DNA from: CAG-877 sp963645945 | GTDB lineage: Bacteria > Bacillota_I > Bacilli_A > RF39 > UBA660 | Direction of reading: 5' to 3' | Assembly (NCBI GenBank): GCA_963645945.1 | Contig: CAVIUA010000010.1 | Location: 1 to 36,615, forward strand | Length of the DNA: 36,615 bases | Shown here: one piece after another, positions 1 through 7,903 of the stretch | How the letters are laid out: each line of letters starts with the position of its first letter | Position numbering within the stretch: position 1 is the stretch's first letter | Made by a program: the position numbers and the translations under genes | Notes under the pieces: generated by a model | The model's database searches: none | What the model saw: only the letters and a program-made list of their open reading frames with translations | Told to the model about the DNA's origin: nothing

Positions 1-78
1 GAATCAGGGTTTTAAGTGTCTTTTTAAACTGTCTACTTTTTCTTGACTAGTTCAATTTGCGTTTTCTTTGTTTTATTT

Positions 79-681
79 TTACTTGTTGTAGAATTCAACG
101 ATTAATGCTTCATTGATATCAGCATTAAGTTCATTTCTTTCAGGTAATCTTACAAAAGTAGCTTCTTTCTTGTTTTCATCATAAGTAATGAAATCAACAC
201 GTTTTGAGATTTTTGATAATGCTTCTTCAACAACTTTTAAGTTTTTGTCGTCTTCTTTTAAAGAAATAACATCTCCAACTTTAACTCTGTATGAAGGAAT
301 ATCAACTTTCTTACCATTAACAGTAACATGTCCATGGTTAACAAGTTGTCTAGCTCCACGACGAGTAGAAGCAAAACCTGCACGATAAACTAAGTTATCT
401 AAACGTGATTCAAGTAATCTTAAGAAGTTTGTACCATGAATTCCTTGTAATTTAGCAGCTTCATCAAATGTTTTTCTGAATTGTCTTTCGTTTAATCCAT
501 ACATGAAACGTACTTTTTGTTTTTCTTTTAATTGTACACCGTAATCAGATAGTTTACCTTTACGATCTTTTCCATGTTGTCCTGGACCATATGGACGCTT
601 AGCTAATTCTTTACCAGTTTCTGTAATAGAGAAACCAACACGACGAGCTTGCTTATAACTAGAACCTGTGTATCTTGCCAT
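79..681 (-). CDS. rpsD: 30S ribosomal protein S4
   Basis: Primary 16S rRNA-binding protein that nucleates 30S subunit assembly; in Firmicutes it also represses its own mRNA. The protein starts MARYTGSSYKQARR and carries the conserved PYGPGQHG segment, followed by the S4 RNA-binding domain (around RLDNLVYRAGFASTRRGARQ). The frame stays open nine codons further upstream, but the ATG at 681 is preceded by AAAGGAG at good spacing and gives 200 residues, the same length as in Bacillus. It is transcribed alone from a strong promoter with a leader of about 155 nt. No clear intrinsic terminator is visible in the 78 bases downstream. Confidence 0.98.
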   Translation of the reverse strand: MARYTGSSYKQARRVGFSITETGKELAKRPYGPGQHGKDRKGKLSDYGVQLKEKQKVRFMYGLNERQFRKTFDEAAKLQGIHGTNFLRLLESRLDNLVYRAGFASTRRGARQLVNHGHVTVNGKKVDIPSYRVKVGDVISLKEDDKNLKVVEEALSKISKRVDFITYDENKKEATFVRLPERNELNADINEALIVEFYNK

Positions 682-837
682 AATATATCTCCTTTCATAT
701 TTTCGCAACTTATTGAAATGATTTAGTCATACCTTAGGGAGTTTTTCTTTTTTTTCGCATAAACAGCAATAGTTACTAAACACTATATGAAAAACACTTT
801 AAAATATTCTAAATCTGCTGTTTCAAGTAAATTTGCA
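682..837 (-). promoter_or_regulatory. rpsD 5' leader, candidate S4 autoregulatory element
   Basis: The distance from the inferred transcription start (about 837) to the rpsD start codon is about 155 nt, long for this genome, where most leaders are under 30 nt. The leader contains a perfect 8-bp long-range complement: 816-823 pairs with 761-768 (AAACAGCA with TGCTGUUU on the transcript). It also has an internal GUGUUU/AAACAC-type pairing option. Bacillus rpsD is known to be autoregulated through a structured leader bound by S4, so this is the likely equivalent. The assignment rests on position and visible pairing, not on a covariance match. Confidence 0.55.
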
Positions 838-843
838 TTTATA

Positions 844-872
844 ATTATAGGTTAAATTTGTTGATATGTCAA
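844..872 (-). promoter_or_regulatory. Sigma-A promoter of rpsD
   Basis: Reading the minus strand, TTGACA (872-867) is separated by 17 bases from TATAAT (849-844). Both hexamers match consensus, as expected for a highly expressed ribosomal protein gene. Confidence 0.88.
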
Positions 873-910
873 TGAATTTAGGAACTTTTCCATATGGTTT
901 GTCTATTATT

Positions 911-1564
911 TTAGTAATTTTCTATGCATTTTATAGCTGTAGAGTCAATAAGAGCGTCTTTGTATTTTACATTTGAATCTGTTTTTACATCTTCACTATT
1001 TAATGAAAGGTATTCTTTGTTATCTAATATATAATGTATATCATCGGTTATTTTTACCGAAAATATTGTTTTGCTCGCTGTAACATTGATTTTAACATAG
1101 CCGACTATTTCACGTTTATCCCAAGGCGATCTGCCAGCATCTTTTACATTAATTAGCTCTGGTACTGTAATAACTTCATTGGTAGAAAAGGTATTAGTTA
1201 CTGGATCAAGTTTTGTTCCTACTGTATTAATTTCAATATAGTATTCTCCATCAGTTATTTCTGATGATACTGTTCCATTGCAAGTTAAACCATCAGCTGC
1301 CCAGAGTGTTTTTCCGGCATTTCCATATGTTTTCGCTATATTTACAAAATTATCTATTCTTACCTCTTCAATTGGTTTTAATACACTATTATCTTCATTG
1401 CTTGTTTCTTCTGTTTCTTCAATTTGTTCTGCTTTTTCTGGTTCCTTATTTTTTTTGCTTTCCTTAGTGTTTTTGCCTTGTATAATTGCATATCCAGCAA
1501 TACTGATTATTATAATTCCGATAATAATTAGTATTATAGCAATTAGTTTTTTCCTTTTACTCAT
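911..1564 (-). CDS. Membrane-anchored extracytoplasmic protein, function unknown
   Basis: I do not recognise this 217-residue protein. It has a short basic N-terminus (MSKRKK), one hydrophobic helix (about residues 7-28) and no lipobox, then a charged Lys/Glu linker (about 31-60) and a soluble domain rich in predicted beta strands. The soluble domain contains exactly two cysteines (C95 and C213), which could form a disulfide near the C-terminus. That layout resembles pilin-like or pseudopilin-like proteins, but no GFTLIE prepilin motif is present, so I make no functional claim. GGAGGT lies 7 nt before the ATG. The gene is upstream of rpsD on the same strand but separated from it by the rpsD promoter. 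Confidence 0.8.
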   Translation of the reverse strand: MSKRKKLIAIILIIIGIIIISIAGYAIIQGKNTKESKKNKEPEKAEQIEETEETSNEDNSVLKPIEEVRIDNFVNIAKTYGNAGKTLWAADGLTCNGTVSSEITDGEYYIEINTVGTKLDPVTNTFSTNEVITVPELINVKDAGRSPWDKREIVGYVKINVTASKTIFSVKITDDIHYILDNKEYLSLNSEDVKTDSNVKYKDALIDSTAIKCIENY

Positions 1565-1770
1565 TTCTTTACCTCCATACTTTGAATTTATTGTATTATT
1601 TTTTATGATTTATTTCAATTTTAATCAATTAATTATTTTTTTTACTTTACACTTATCTATTATATAATAAAATTAATCAATATGTTTTTCGACAAATCTT
1701 TTATAAAAATGTAGATAAAAAGTGTATTCTTGTGTTAAAATATTCTTATACTAGAATAAGAGGTGAGGAT

Positions 1771-3480
1771 ATGCAAGGACAATATTTAATTATCGGTTCA
1801 GCTGTTGTTATTGCGCTTGTTATTGTTATTATTATTCTTCACTTTATTAAACAATTTGAAATGAAGTATTATCGAGATAAAATTAAAGAACTAGAAAAGC
1901 AAAGAAATATAGTTGCGTCAACTCCTGTTCTTTTAGAATTATCTAAAGTAGAGCCAATTATCAAGAATGATAAGATGGAAGAAAAATATAATAAATGGCA
2001 TGATGAGTTTATTTCTCTTAAAGAAAATAGATTAACATTAATTGATGATATGTTAATAGATTTAGATATTTATGTTGATAAAAGAGATTATAAGTCTTGT
2101 AGTTATTCCATGGCTAAAATAGAAATGGAAATCTATAAAGTTAGAGAAGCTGCTGATAATTTATTAGAAGAAATTAAAGATATTACTTTGAGTGAAGAAA
2201 AATATAGAGCTATAGTTACAAAATTAAAAACAAAATATAGAGTTCTTAATAAAGAATTTCAAGACCATAAACAATTATATGAACAAATGCAAGAACCTAT
2301 TACTTTGCAACTAGAAAATATAGAAAGAAGATTTTTGGACTTTGAAAAAGTAATGGAAGATAATGATTATGCAGAAGTTGTTCATGTTGTTAAAGCATTG
2401 GATACTATGATAGAACATATTGATATTATAGTTAAAGAAGTTCCAGATGTTTTACTTATGGCTAATCAAATTATTCCTAAGAGATTAAAAGAAGTTAAAG
2501 ATAATTATGATGAATTAGTTGGTCAAGGATATCCTTTAGATTATTTAAATATTGATTATAACTTAGATGAAATTAAGAAAAATGTAGATGGTATTTTAGA
2601 TAAAGTAAATGTTTTAAATCTTGAAGGATGTATGTTTGATTTAAAAACTATGTTAGAATATTTAGATTCATTATTTATTGATTTTGAAAAAGAGAGATTG
2701 GCTAGAAAAGTATATGAAGAAGTAGAAAGTGACTTTTCTAAGAAAATTGAGAAGACAAATAAATTAGTAAATGATGTGTTTTTACAACTTGATGATATTA
2801 AAAACTTATATGATTTAAACGATGAAGATGTTGATATAATTCATAATGTTAATAAGAGTTTAGTTGTAATTAATGATGATTATAAGAAATTAATTGCTAA
2901 AGTTACGTCTAATTCTACACCTTATACTATGTTAAATAAAGAGATAGAAGACTTAACTGTACGTTTAAAAAATATGGAAGAAGAGTTGGATAAATCTTTA
3001 AAATCACTTGGTAATATGTATGATGATGAAGTTAGAGCTAGAGAGCAATTAAATGAAATTCAAGAATTCTTAAAACAATGTAAATATAGAATGAGAACTT
3101 ATAAATTGCCAGTTATTACAGATAATTATTTTGTACAATTATCAGAAGCAAATGAGGCAATATATGAAGTTATTAAAGAATTAGAAAAAAAACCTATTGT
3201 TATTAAAACTTTAAATACAAGAGTTGATACAGCAAGAGATTTAGTTTTAAAACTATATAATACTACTAATGAAATGATCAGAATGGCACAATGTGCAGAG
3301 ATTGCTATTGTATATGGTAATAGATATCGTGATTATGAAGAAGTAGATGCTGGACTTAATGATGCAAGAGATAAATTCTTTATGGGAGATTATAAAAAGT
3401 CATTAGATATAGCAATTAGAACTATTTCTTTAATAGATAATGATATTTCTAAAAAGTTATTTAATAGTGAAGGTTATTAA
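1771..3480 (+). CDS. ezrA: Septation ring formation regulator EzrA
   Basis: Membrane-anchored regulator of FtsZ ring assembly that also interacts with GpsB and PBP1 in Bacillus. The 569-residue product has one N-terminal transmembrane helix (about residues 5-25, extracellular N-terminus) followed by an almost entirely helical, Glu/Lys/Asp-rich cytoplasmic region of spectrin-like coiled coils. Length is close to the 562 residues of the B. subtilis protein. The ATG at 1771 follows GAGGTGAGG at good spacing. A GTG 13 codons upstream is in frame but lacks a ribosome binding site and would add residues before the membrane helix. The gene ends directly at an intrinsic terminator. gpsB and ponA, two partners, are in the same window. 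Confidence 0.95.
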   Translation: MQGQYLIIGSAVVIALVIVIIILHFIKQFEMKYYRDKIKELEKQRNIVASTPVLLELSKVEPIIKNDKMEEKYNKWHDEFISLKENRLTLIDDMLIDLDIYVDKRDYKSCSYSMAKIEMEIYKVREAADNLLEEIKDITLSEEKYRAIVTKLKTKYRVLNKEFQDHKQLYEQMQEPITLQLENIERRFLDFEKVMEDNDYAEVVHVVKALDTMIEHIDIIVKEVPDVLLMANQIIPKRLKEVKDNYDELVGQGYPLDYLNIDYNLDEIKKNVDGILDKVNVLNLEGCMFDLKTMLEYLDSLFIDFEKERLARKVYEEVESDFSKKIEKTNKLVNDVFLQLDDIKNLYDLNDEDVDIIHNVNKSLVVINDDYKKLIAKVTSNSTPYTMLNKEIEDLTVRLKNMEEELDKSLKSLGNMYDDEVRAREQLNEIQEFLKQCKYRMRTYKLPVITDNYFVQLSEANEAIYEVIKELEKKPIVIKTLNTRVDTARDLVLKLYNTTNEMIRMAQCAEIAIVYGNRYRDYEEVDAGLNDARDKFFMGDYKKSLDIAIRTISLIDNDISKKLFNSEGY

Positions 3481-3505
3481 CAGGAACGTTAGTTCTTGTT
3501 TTTTT
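3481..3505 (+). terminator. Intrinsic terminator of ezrA
   Basis: Directly after the ezrA stop: CAGGAAC, loop GTTA, GTTCTTG (7-bp stem with one G-U), then seven T. The thiI promoter starts inside the 3' arm. Confidence 0.85.
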
Positions 3506-3525
3506 ATGGTCTTTTGTGATAAAAT
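3496..3525 (+). promoter_or_regulatory. Extended -10 promoter of thiI
   Basis: TGATAAAAT (3517-3525) is an extended -10 (TGn plus TAAAAT) with a weak -35-like TTGTTT (3496-3501) at 18 bases. The -35 overlaps the ezrA terminator. Confidence 0.55.
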
Positions 3526-3541
3526 AGCGCTGGTGATGTAA

Positions 3542-4729
3542 ATGGATCGAGTTATATTAATTAAATATGGTGAACTTAGTACTAAAAAGGGAAATAGAAA
3601 TTTCTTTATTAATACTTTGTATAATAATGTTAGAAATAAGTTATCTAAATATGATGTTAAAATTAGTAAAGATAGAGCTAGAATGTATATTGAATTTAAA
3701 GATAGTGAACTTGATGATATAAAGAAATGTATTGATGGTATCTTTGGTATTCATATGTATCATATTGCTTATATTGTTGATACTAATACTGAGGATATTT
3801 GTAATAAAACTGTGGAAATTTTAAAAAATATATCTTTTTTTAGTTTTAAAGTGGAAACTAAGAGAAGTTTTAAAGCTTTTCCATTAGATAGTGTGGAATT
3901 TAGTAAAAAATTAGGTGGAGTAATTCTTAAAAATATAAATGATATTAAAGTAGATGTTCATAATCCTGAGGTTTTAGTTCAAGTTGAAATTAGGGAAAAA
4001 CATTCTTATATTTATTTAAATAGTTATTCTGGTGCTGGTGGATATCCAGTTGGTACTCAACCTAAGGGTATGTTAATGTTATCTGGTGGAATTGATTCTC
4101 CTGTTGCTGGATATTTAGCAATGAAGAGAGGTATAAAATTAGAAGCTGTTTATTTTGAAGCTATTCCTCATACTAGTTTAGAAGCGAGAAATAAAGTTAT
4201 TACTCTTACTAAAAAACTTAGTAATTATACTAATTATATTAATTTGCATATTGTTAATTTTACACCTATTCAAGAAGCAATTTATAAAAATTGCAGAGCT
4301 GATTATTGTATTACTATTATGCGTAGAATGATGTATCGTATTATGGAAAGAATTGTTAAGAGTCATAATGGTTATGTAATAATTAATGGAGAAAGTGTTG
4401 GACAAGTTGCTAGTCAAACATTAACAAGTATGTCTGTTATTAATAGTGTTACTAATGTTCCTGTTATTAGACCTGTTGCTTGTTTGGATAAATTAGAAAT
4501 AATTGATATTGCTAAAAAAATAGATACATATGAAACTAGTATTTTACCATTTGAAGACTGTTGTACAGTTTTTGTACCAACTCATCCTGTTATTAATCCT
4601 AGAATAGATGTTTCTATAAAAGAGGAAAGTAAGTTTGATTATGAAAATATGATTAATGAAGCTGTTGATACTATAACAACAATTAAAGTTTCTGATAAAG
4701 TTGAAGAAGAGTTTGAAAAATTGTTATAA
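3542..4729 (+). CDS. thiI: tRNA 4-thiouridine synthase ThiI
   Basis: Adenylates U8 of tRNA so that sulfur can be transferred to give 4-thiouridine; in some bacteria it also supports thiamin thiazole synthesis. The 395-residue protein has the ferredoxin-like/THUMP region first (about residues 1-165) and then the PP-loop ATP-pyrophosphatase domain with SGGIDSP at 181-187. A Cys-Cys pair at 340-341 sits in FEDCCTVFVP. It lacks the C-terminal rhodanese domain of the E. coli enzyme, as Bacillus ThiI does. In Bacillus a cysteine desulfurase gene (nifZ) lies beside thiI; none is present here, so sulfur must be supplied by a desulfurase encoded elsewhere. The neighbours ezrA and SASP match Bacillus gene order. 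Confidence 0.96.
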   Translation: MDRVILIKYGELSTKKGNRNFFINTLYNNVRNKLSKYDVKISKDRARMYIEFKDSELDDIKKCIDGIFGIHMYHIAYIVDTNTEDICNKTVEILKNISFFSFKVETKRSFKAFPLDSVEFSKKLGGVILKNINDIKVDVHNPEVLVQVEIREKHSYIYLNSYSGAGGYPVGTQPKGMLMLSGGIDSPVAGYLAMKRGIKLEAVYFEAIPHTSLEARNKVITLTKKLSNYTNYINLHIVNFTPIQEAIYKNCRADYCITIMRRMMYRIMERIVKSHNGYVIINGESVGQVASQTLTSMSVINSVTNVPVIRPVACLDKLEIIDIAKKIDTYETSILPFEDCCTVFVPTHPVINPRIDVSIKEESKFDYENMINEAVDTITTIKVSDKVEEEFEKLL

Positions 4730-4797
4730 ATTACCAATGAAAATATGTATTATTTGTAAAAAAAATCGCAACCTATTAGTGTATAGGAGGTGAAATG

Positions 4798-5007
4798 ATG
4801 AATAATACAAAGAATTCTTCTATGAAAATGAGAGTTCCAGGTGCTAAAGAAGCTATTGATAAAATGAAATATGAAATAGCTAACGAATTTGGTGTAAAAT
4901 TAGGTGCTGATGCTACTAGCCGTGCAAATGGTTCAGTTGGTGGTGAAATTACTAGACGTTTAGTCCAAAACGGTTTAAATCAATTTTCTGGAAGCTATAA
5001 TAAATAA
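4798..5007 (+). CDS. Alpha/beta-type small acid-soluble spore protein
   Basis: DNA-binding protein that saturates the forespore chromosome and protects it from UV and heat, then is degraded by the GPR protease at germination. The 69 residues contain both family signatures: the protease-site region KYEIANEFGVKLG, and SRANGSVGGEITRRLV. AGGAGG lies 7 nt before the second of two adjacent ATG codons, so I start at 4798; a start at 4795 would add one Met. Upstream, CCTATTA (4772-4778) resembles a sigma-G -10 element, but I see no convincing -35. In Bacillus, sspA also sits beside thiI. This is direct evidence that the organism makes endospores. Confidence 0.95.
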   Translation: MNNTKNSSMKMRVPGAKEAIDKMKYEIANEFGVKLGADATSRANGSVGGEITRRLVQNGLNQFSGSYNK

Positions 5008-5030
5008 ATAAGTTAAATAATTTATAGCTT

Positions 5031-5064
5031 AAAAGGTAGACTTTACTGGTCTATCTTTTGTTTT
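5031..5064 (+). terminator. Intrinsic terminator after the SASP gene
   Basis: AAAAGGTAGAC (5031-5041), 7-nt loop, GTCTATCTTTT (5049-5059): an 11-bp stem with one G-U pair, followed by a T-rich tract interrupted by one G. Confidence 0.85.
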
Positions 5065-5091
5065 GTAATTTTTGATATGGTGTAGTATAAT
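5063..5091 (+). promoter_or_regulatory. Sigma-A promoter of the ackA-like/nrnA/engB operon
   Basis: TTGTAA (5063-5068), 17-bp spacer, TATAAT (5086-5091). The -35 begins inside the U-tract of the SASP terminator. Confidence 0.75.
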
Positions 5092-5122
5092 ATTAATAGA
5101 TTTAGAAATGAGGTACTTTTTT

Positions 5123-6307
5123 ATGAAAATTCTATCTATTAATGCAGTTAGTGATTATTTAAAATTTTGTTTATTTGATATAGATAGTGATTCTTTATTA
5201 GCAAAAGGGTTATTTGAAAGAATAGGTATGGATGGTAGTATTTGTTCAATTATGTATAATGATGAAAAGTTTGTACAAAAAGTTGATTGTGCTAGTTTTG
5301 ATGATGTTACAAATATTTTATTAGATAAATTAATTAGTTTAGATATCATTAAGTCTTCATTTGAGATAAGTGCTGTTGGTCATAAAGTAATTTATGGTAA
5401 AGATTTATTTGACAATGGTGTTTTGCTTGGTGATAATGTAATAGAAAAATTGGATAAGTTAAAAGATGAATTTCCAACATATGATAATAGTAGTGTTATT
5501 GCTATTAAATCTTTTAAAAGAGCTTTGCCAGATACTATGCAAGCAGCATTCTTTGATACTTCTTTTGCTACTGATATGGAAGAGAGTACTTATTTGTATC
5601 CAGTTCCTTATTCTTGGTATAGTGAATATGGTTTAAGAAAATATGGATTTCATGCAATAAGTCACAAATATGTTTCTAAAGAAGTAGGGAAAATCATTAG
5701 TAGTGATGAGTATAAATTAATAAGTTGTCGTATTAATGATATGACTGGTTCCATATCAGCTATTAAGAATGGTAAATGTGTTGATAATTCGATGGGATTT
5801 ACACCTTTATCTGGTTTAATAATGAGTACTAAATCTGGTGATGTTGATACTTCTATAATTCCATATATAATGGAACGTGAAGGTAAAAATGCTTCTGAAG
5901 TTATAGATGACTTAAATAATAGATCAGGGTTATTTGGAATGAGCGAAGTATCTGATAATATAAATGATATTGTTAGAGAAAGTAATTCTGGTAATCATAA
6001 AGCAAGTGTTGCGATAGATAAGTTTATTAGAAGAATAGTTGATTATATTGCACAATATTATGTTTTATTAAATGGTGTTGATATTATTACTTTTACTTCT
6101 GATGTTTTAGTTAATAATTTTGATATACTTAAGGAAATTTGTAATAGATTATCTTGCTTAGGAGTAGAAATTGATAGTAATATATCAGAGTTATCTAACT
6201 CCGTAGAGAAGATTAGTAGTAAAAAATCTAAAGTATTAGTATATGTTGTTTCAGTTGATGAGGAAATTGTTATTGCTAAAGATACTTATAATTTAATAAA
6301 TAGATAG
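5123..6307 (+). CDS. Degenerate acetate kinase homologue, probably catalytically inactive
   Basis: The 394 residues match the acetate kinase fold along their length: INA at the N-terminus, GHKVIYGK, FDTSF, YGFHAISHKYV, MGFTPLSGLIM, SGDVD and EEIVIAKDT. Many residues needed for catalysis are replaced. The NAGSSS nucleotide/phosphate motif reads NAVSDY (7-12). The HRVVHGG arginine is Lys88. The HLGNG motif with catalytic His reads RINDM (203-207). The conserved Arg of TRSGD is Lys237. FTAGIGEN reads FTSDVLVN (324-331). N7, D145 and E380/E381 remain. Gene order matches the Bacillus ackA locus, so this looks like the ancestral ackA after loss of activity or change of role. The ATG at 5123 follows GAGGT. 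The gene is intact, not a pseudogene by frame, and is co-transcribed with the next two. Confidence 0.85.
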   Translation: MKILSINAVSDYLKFCLFDIDSDSLLAKGLFERIGMDGSICSIMYNDEKFVQKVDCASFDDVTNILLDKLISLDIIKSSFEISAVGHKVIYGKDLFDNGVLLGDNVIEKLDKLKDEFPTYDNSSVIAIKSFKRALPDTMQAAFFDTSFATDMEESTYLYPVPYSWYSEYGLRKYGFHAISHKYVSKEVGKIISSDEYKLISCRINDMTGSISAIKNGKCVDNSMGFTPLSGLIMSTKSGDVDTSIIPYIMEREGKNASEVIDDLNNRSGLFGMSEVSDNINDIVRESNSGNHKASVAIDKFIRRIVDYIAQYYVLLNGVDIITFTSDVLVNNFDILKEICNRLSCLGVEIDSNISELSNSVEKISSKKSKVLVYVVSVDEEIVIAKDTYNLINR

Positions 6308-6317
6308 GAAATGTGTA

Positions 6318-7283
6318 ATGTATAAGAAAATATTTAAGGAAATAAAAAAATATAATACAATTGTAATTGCTAGGCATATAGGAGTTGATCCTGATGCTAT
6401 GGCTAGTCAAATAGCTCTTAGAGATTCAATTAAGCTTACTTTTCCAGAGAAGAAGGTAATTGCAGTTGGTACTGGTAGTGCAAAGTTTACTTTTTTAGGA
6501 AAGTTAGATAAATTAGATAAGTTTAATAATGCTTTACTTATAGTTACTGATACACCTGACAGAAGACGTGTTGATGGACCTAATGTAGATGAATTTGATT
6601 ACGCTATTAAAATTGATCATCATCCTTTTATTGAAAAATTTTGTGATTTAGAATTAATTGAAGATACAGCAACATCTGCTTGTGAAGTTATTATGAAATT
6701 AATAAAAAACACAGGATTAAAATGTAATAAAGAAATAGCTGAAGTATTATTTATGGGTCTTGTATCCGATTCTAACCGTTTCTTATTTAGTAGTTGTACA
6801 GCAGAAACATTTAATTTAGTTTCTGAATATTTAGATGAATATAAATTTGATATTTCTTCGTTGTATCAACATCTTTATTCTAGGCCTTTGAATGAAGTTA
6901 GATTAGAAGGATATATATCACTTAATATGACTGTTACAGAAAATAAACTTGGATATATTAAAATATCAGATGAAATTATTAATAAGTTTGGTGTTGATAG
7001 TGCTTCTGCTGGTAACTTAGTTAATAATTTTAACTTTATCAATGAAGTTTTAGTTTGGGCTACTATTACTGAGGATTTAAAAAATGATCAGATTAGAGTT
7101 TCTATTAGATCTCGTGGTCCAGGAATAAATCATATAGCTGAGAAGTATCATGGTGGTGGACATAAACAAGCTTCTGGTGTTAAATTAAAGACATTTGATG
7201 AGGCTATGGAATTAATGAATGACTTAGATAAGTTCTTAGCTGAATATAATAGTAAAGAGGAGACGTTGGAAAATGGTGATTAA
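6318..7283 (+). CDS. nrnA: DHH-DHHA1 phosphoesterase, NrnA-like nanoRNase/pAp phosphatase
   Basis: Cytoplasmic Mn-dependent phosphodiesterase predicted to degrade 2-5 nt RNA fragments (and pAp or linear dinucleotides), finishing mRNA decay begun by RNases Y and J. The 321 residues show the DHH-domain motifs in order: ARHIGVDPDA near the N-terminus, VTDTPDRRR, the DHH motif in KIDHHP, GLVSDSNRF, and the C-terminal DHHA1 signature GGGHKQASG. No N-terminal membrane or GGDEF-like region is present, which argues against GdpP. Length is close to B. subtilis NrnA (313). It starts 10 bases after the ackA-like gene and its last codons overlap the start of engB by 11 bases, so the three genes are one operon. 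Confidence 0.88.
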   Translation: MYKKIFKEIKKYNTIVIARHIGVDPDAMASQIALRDSIKLTFPEKKVIAVGTGSAKFTFLGKLDKLDKFNNALLIVTDTPDRRRVDGPNVDEFDYAIKIDHHPFIEKFCDLELIEDTATSACEVIMKLIKNTGLKCNKEIAEVLFMGLVSDSNRFLFSSCTAETFNLVSEYLDEYKFDISSLYQHLYSRPLNEVRLEGYISLNMTVTENKLGYIKISDEIINKFGVDSASAGNLVNNFNFINEVLVWATITEDLKNDQIRVSIRSRGPGINHIAEKYHGGGHKQASGVKLKTFDEAMELMNDLDKFLAEYNSKEETLENGD

Positions 7284-7857
7284 AGAGGCAAATTTGGATA
7301 TTATTGCGACTAGGAGAAGTCAATATCCAGAAGATGGAAAGGCTGAGTTTTTACTAGTTGGCCGTAGTAATGTTGGTAAAAGTAGTTTTATAAATTCAAT
7401 ACTTTCTAGAAAGAATTTAGCACATACTTCTTCCAAACCTGGTAAGACTCAAACTCTTAATTTTTATAAAGTAAATGATAAATTCTATTTAATTGATGTT
7501 CCAGGTTATGGATATGCAGCAACTGACAAAAAAACACAAGCTAAATTTGGAATGATGATAGAGGAATATTTAGAGAAAAGAGATACTTTAAAAAGAGTAT
7601 TTATGTTGATAGACTTTAGAATGAAGCCTACAGAAGATGATTTACTTATGTATAATTTTTTAAAGTATTATAATTTACCAGTTACAGTTATTGCAACTAA
7701 GGCTGATAAAGTAGGAGGTAGTAAGAAAGAAAAAAATCTTAAAGTGATACTTGATACTTTAGATTTAGTTGTTGGTGATGACTTGGTAGTATTCTCTAGT
7801 GTGACTAGACTTGGTGTAAAGGATGTTTTGAAAAAAATAGAAGACTTAGTAGGTTAA
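7273..7857 (+). CDS. engB: Ribosome biogenesis GTPase EngB/YsxC
   Basis: Circularly simple TRAFAC GTPase needed for late 50S subunit assembly. The 194 residues carry G1 GRSNVGKSS, G3 DVPGYG, G4 TKADK and the G5-like SSVTRLG. Length is normal for the family. GAGGAGA lies upstream within the end of nrnA, and the two reading frames overlap by 11 bases, suggesting translational coupling. The last codons form the 5' arm of the terminator. Confidence 0.95.
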   Translation: MVIKEANLDIIATRRSQYPEDGKAEFLLVGRSNVGKSSFINSILSRKNLAHTSSKPGKTQTLNFYKVNDKFYLIDVPGYGYAATDKKTQAKFGMMIEEYLEKRDTLKRVFMLIDFRMKPTEDDLLMYNFLKYYNLPVTVIATKADKVGGSKKEKNLKVILDTLDLVVGDDLVVFSSVTRLGVKDVLKKIEDLVG

Positions 7858-7878
7858 GTAAACTTACTGAGTTTTTTT
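7845..7878 (+). terminator. Intrinsic terminator of the engB operon
   Basis: CTTAGTAGGT (7845-7854), 7-nt loop, ACTTACTGAG (7862-7871): a 10-bp stem with two G-U pairs, then seven T. The 5' arm lies within the last engB codons. Confidence 0.82.
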
Positions 7879-7903
7879 CATATTTTATTATTGGGTGATA
7901 TCT

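Noticed and set aside
1..78. Mobile element end or terminator downstream of rpsD
   Set aside because: The T-rich segment has no inverted repeat or hairpin I can support.
1264..1667. Hydrophobic open frames on the plus strand opposite the unknown membrane-anchored gene
   Set aside because: They are antisense to a gene with a better start site and signal anchor; the hydrophobicity reflects reverse-complemented Asp/Glu/Lys codons.
4747..4778. Complete sigma-G promoter before the SASP gene
   Set aside because: CCTATTA resembles the -10, but the nearest -35-like sequence (GTATT at 4747) gives a 20-base spacer; too weak to annotate.
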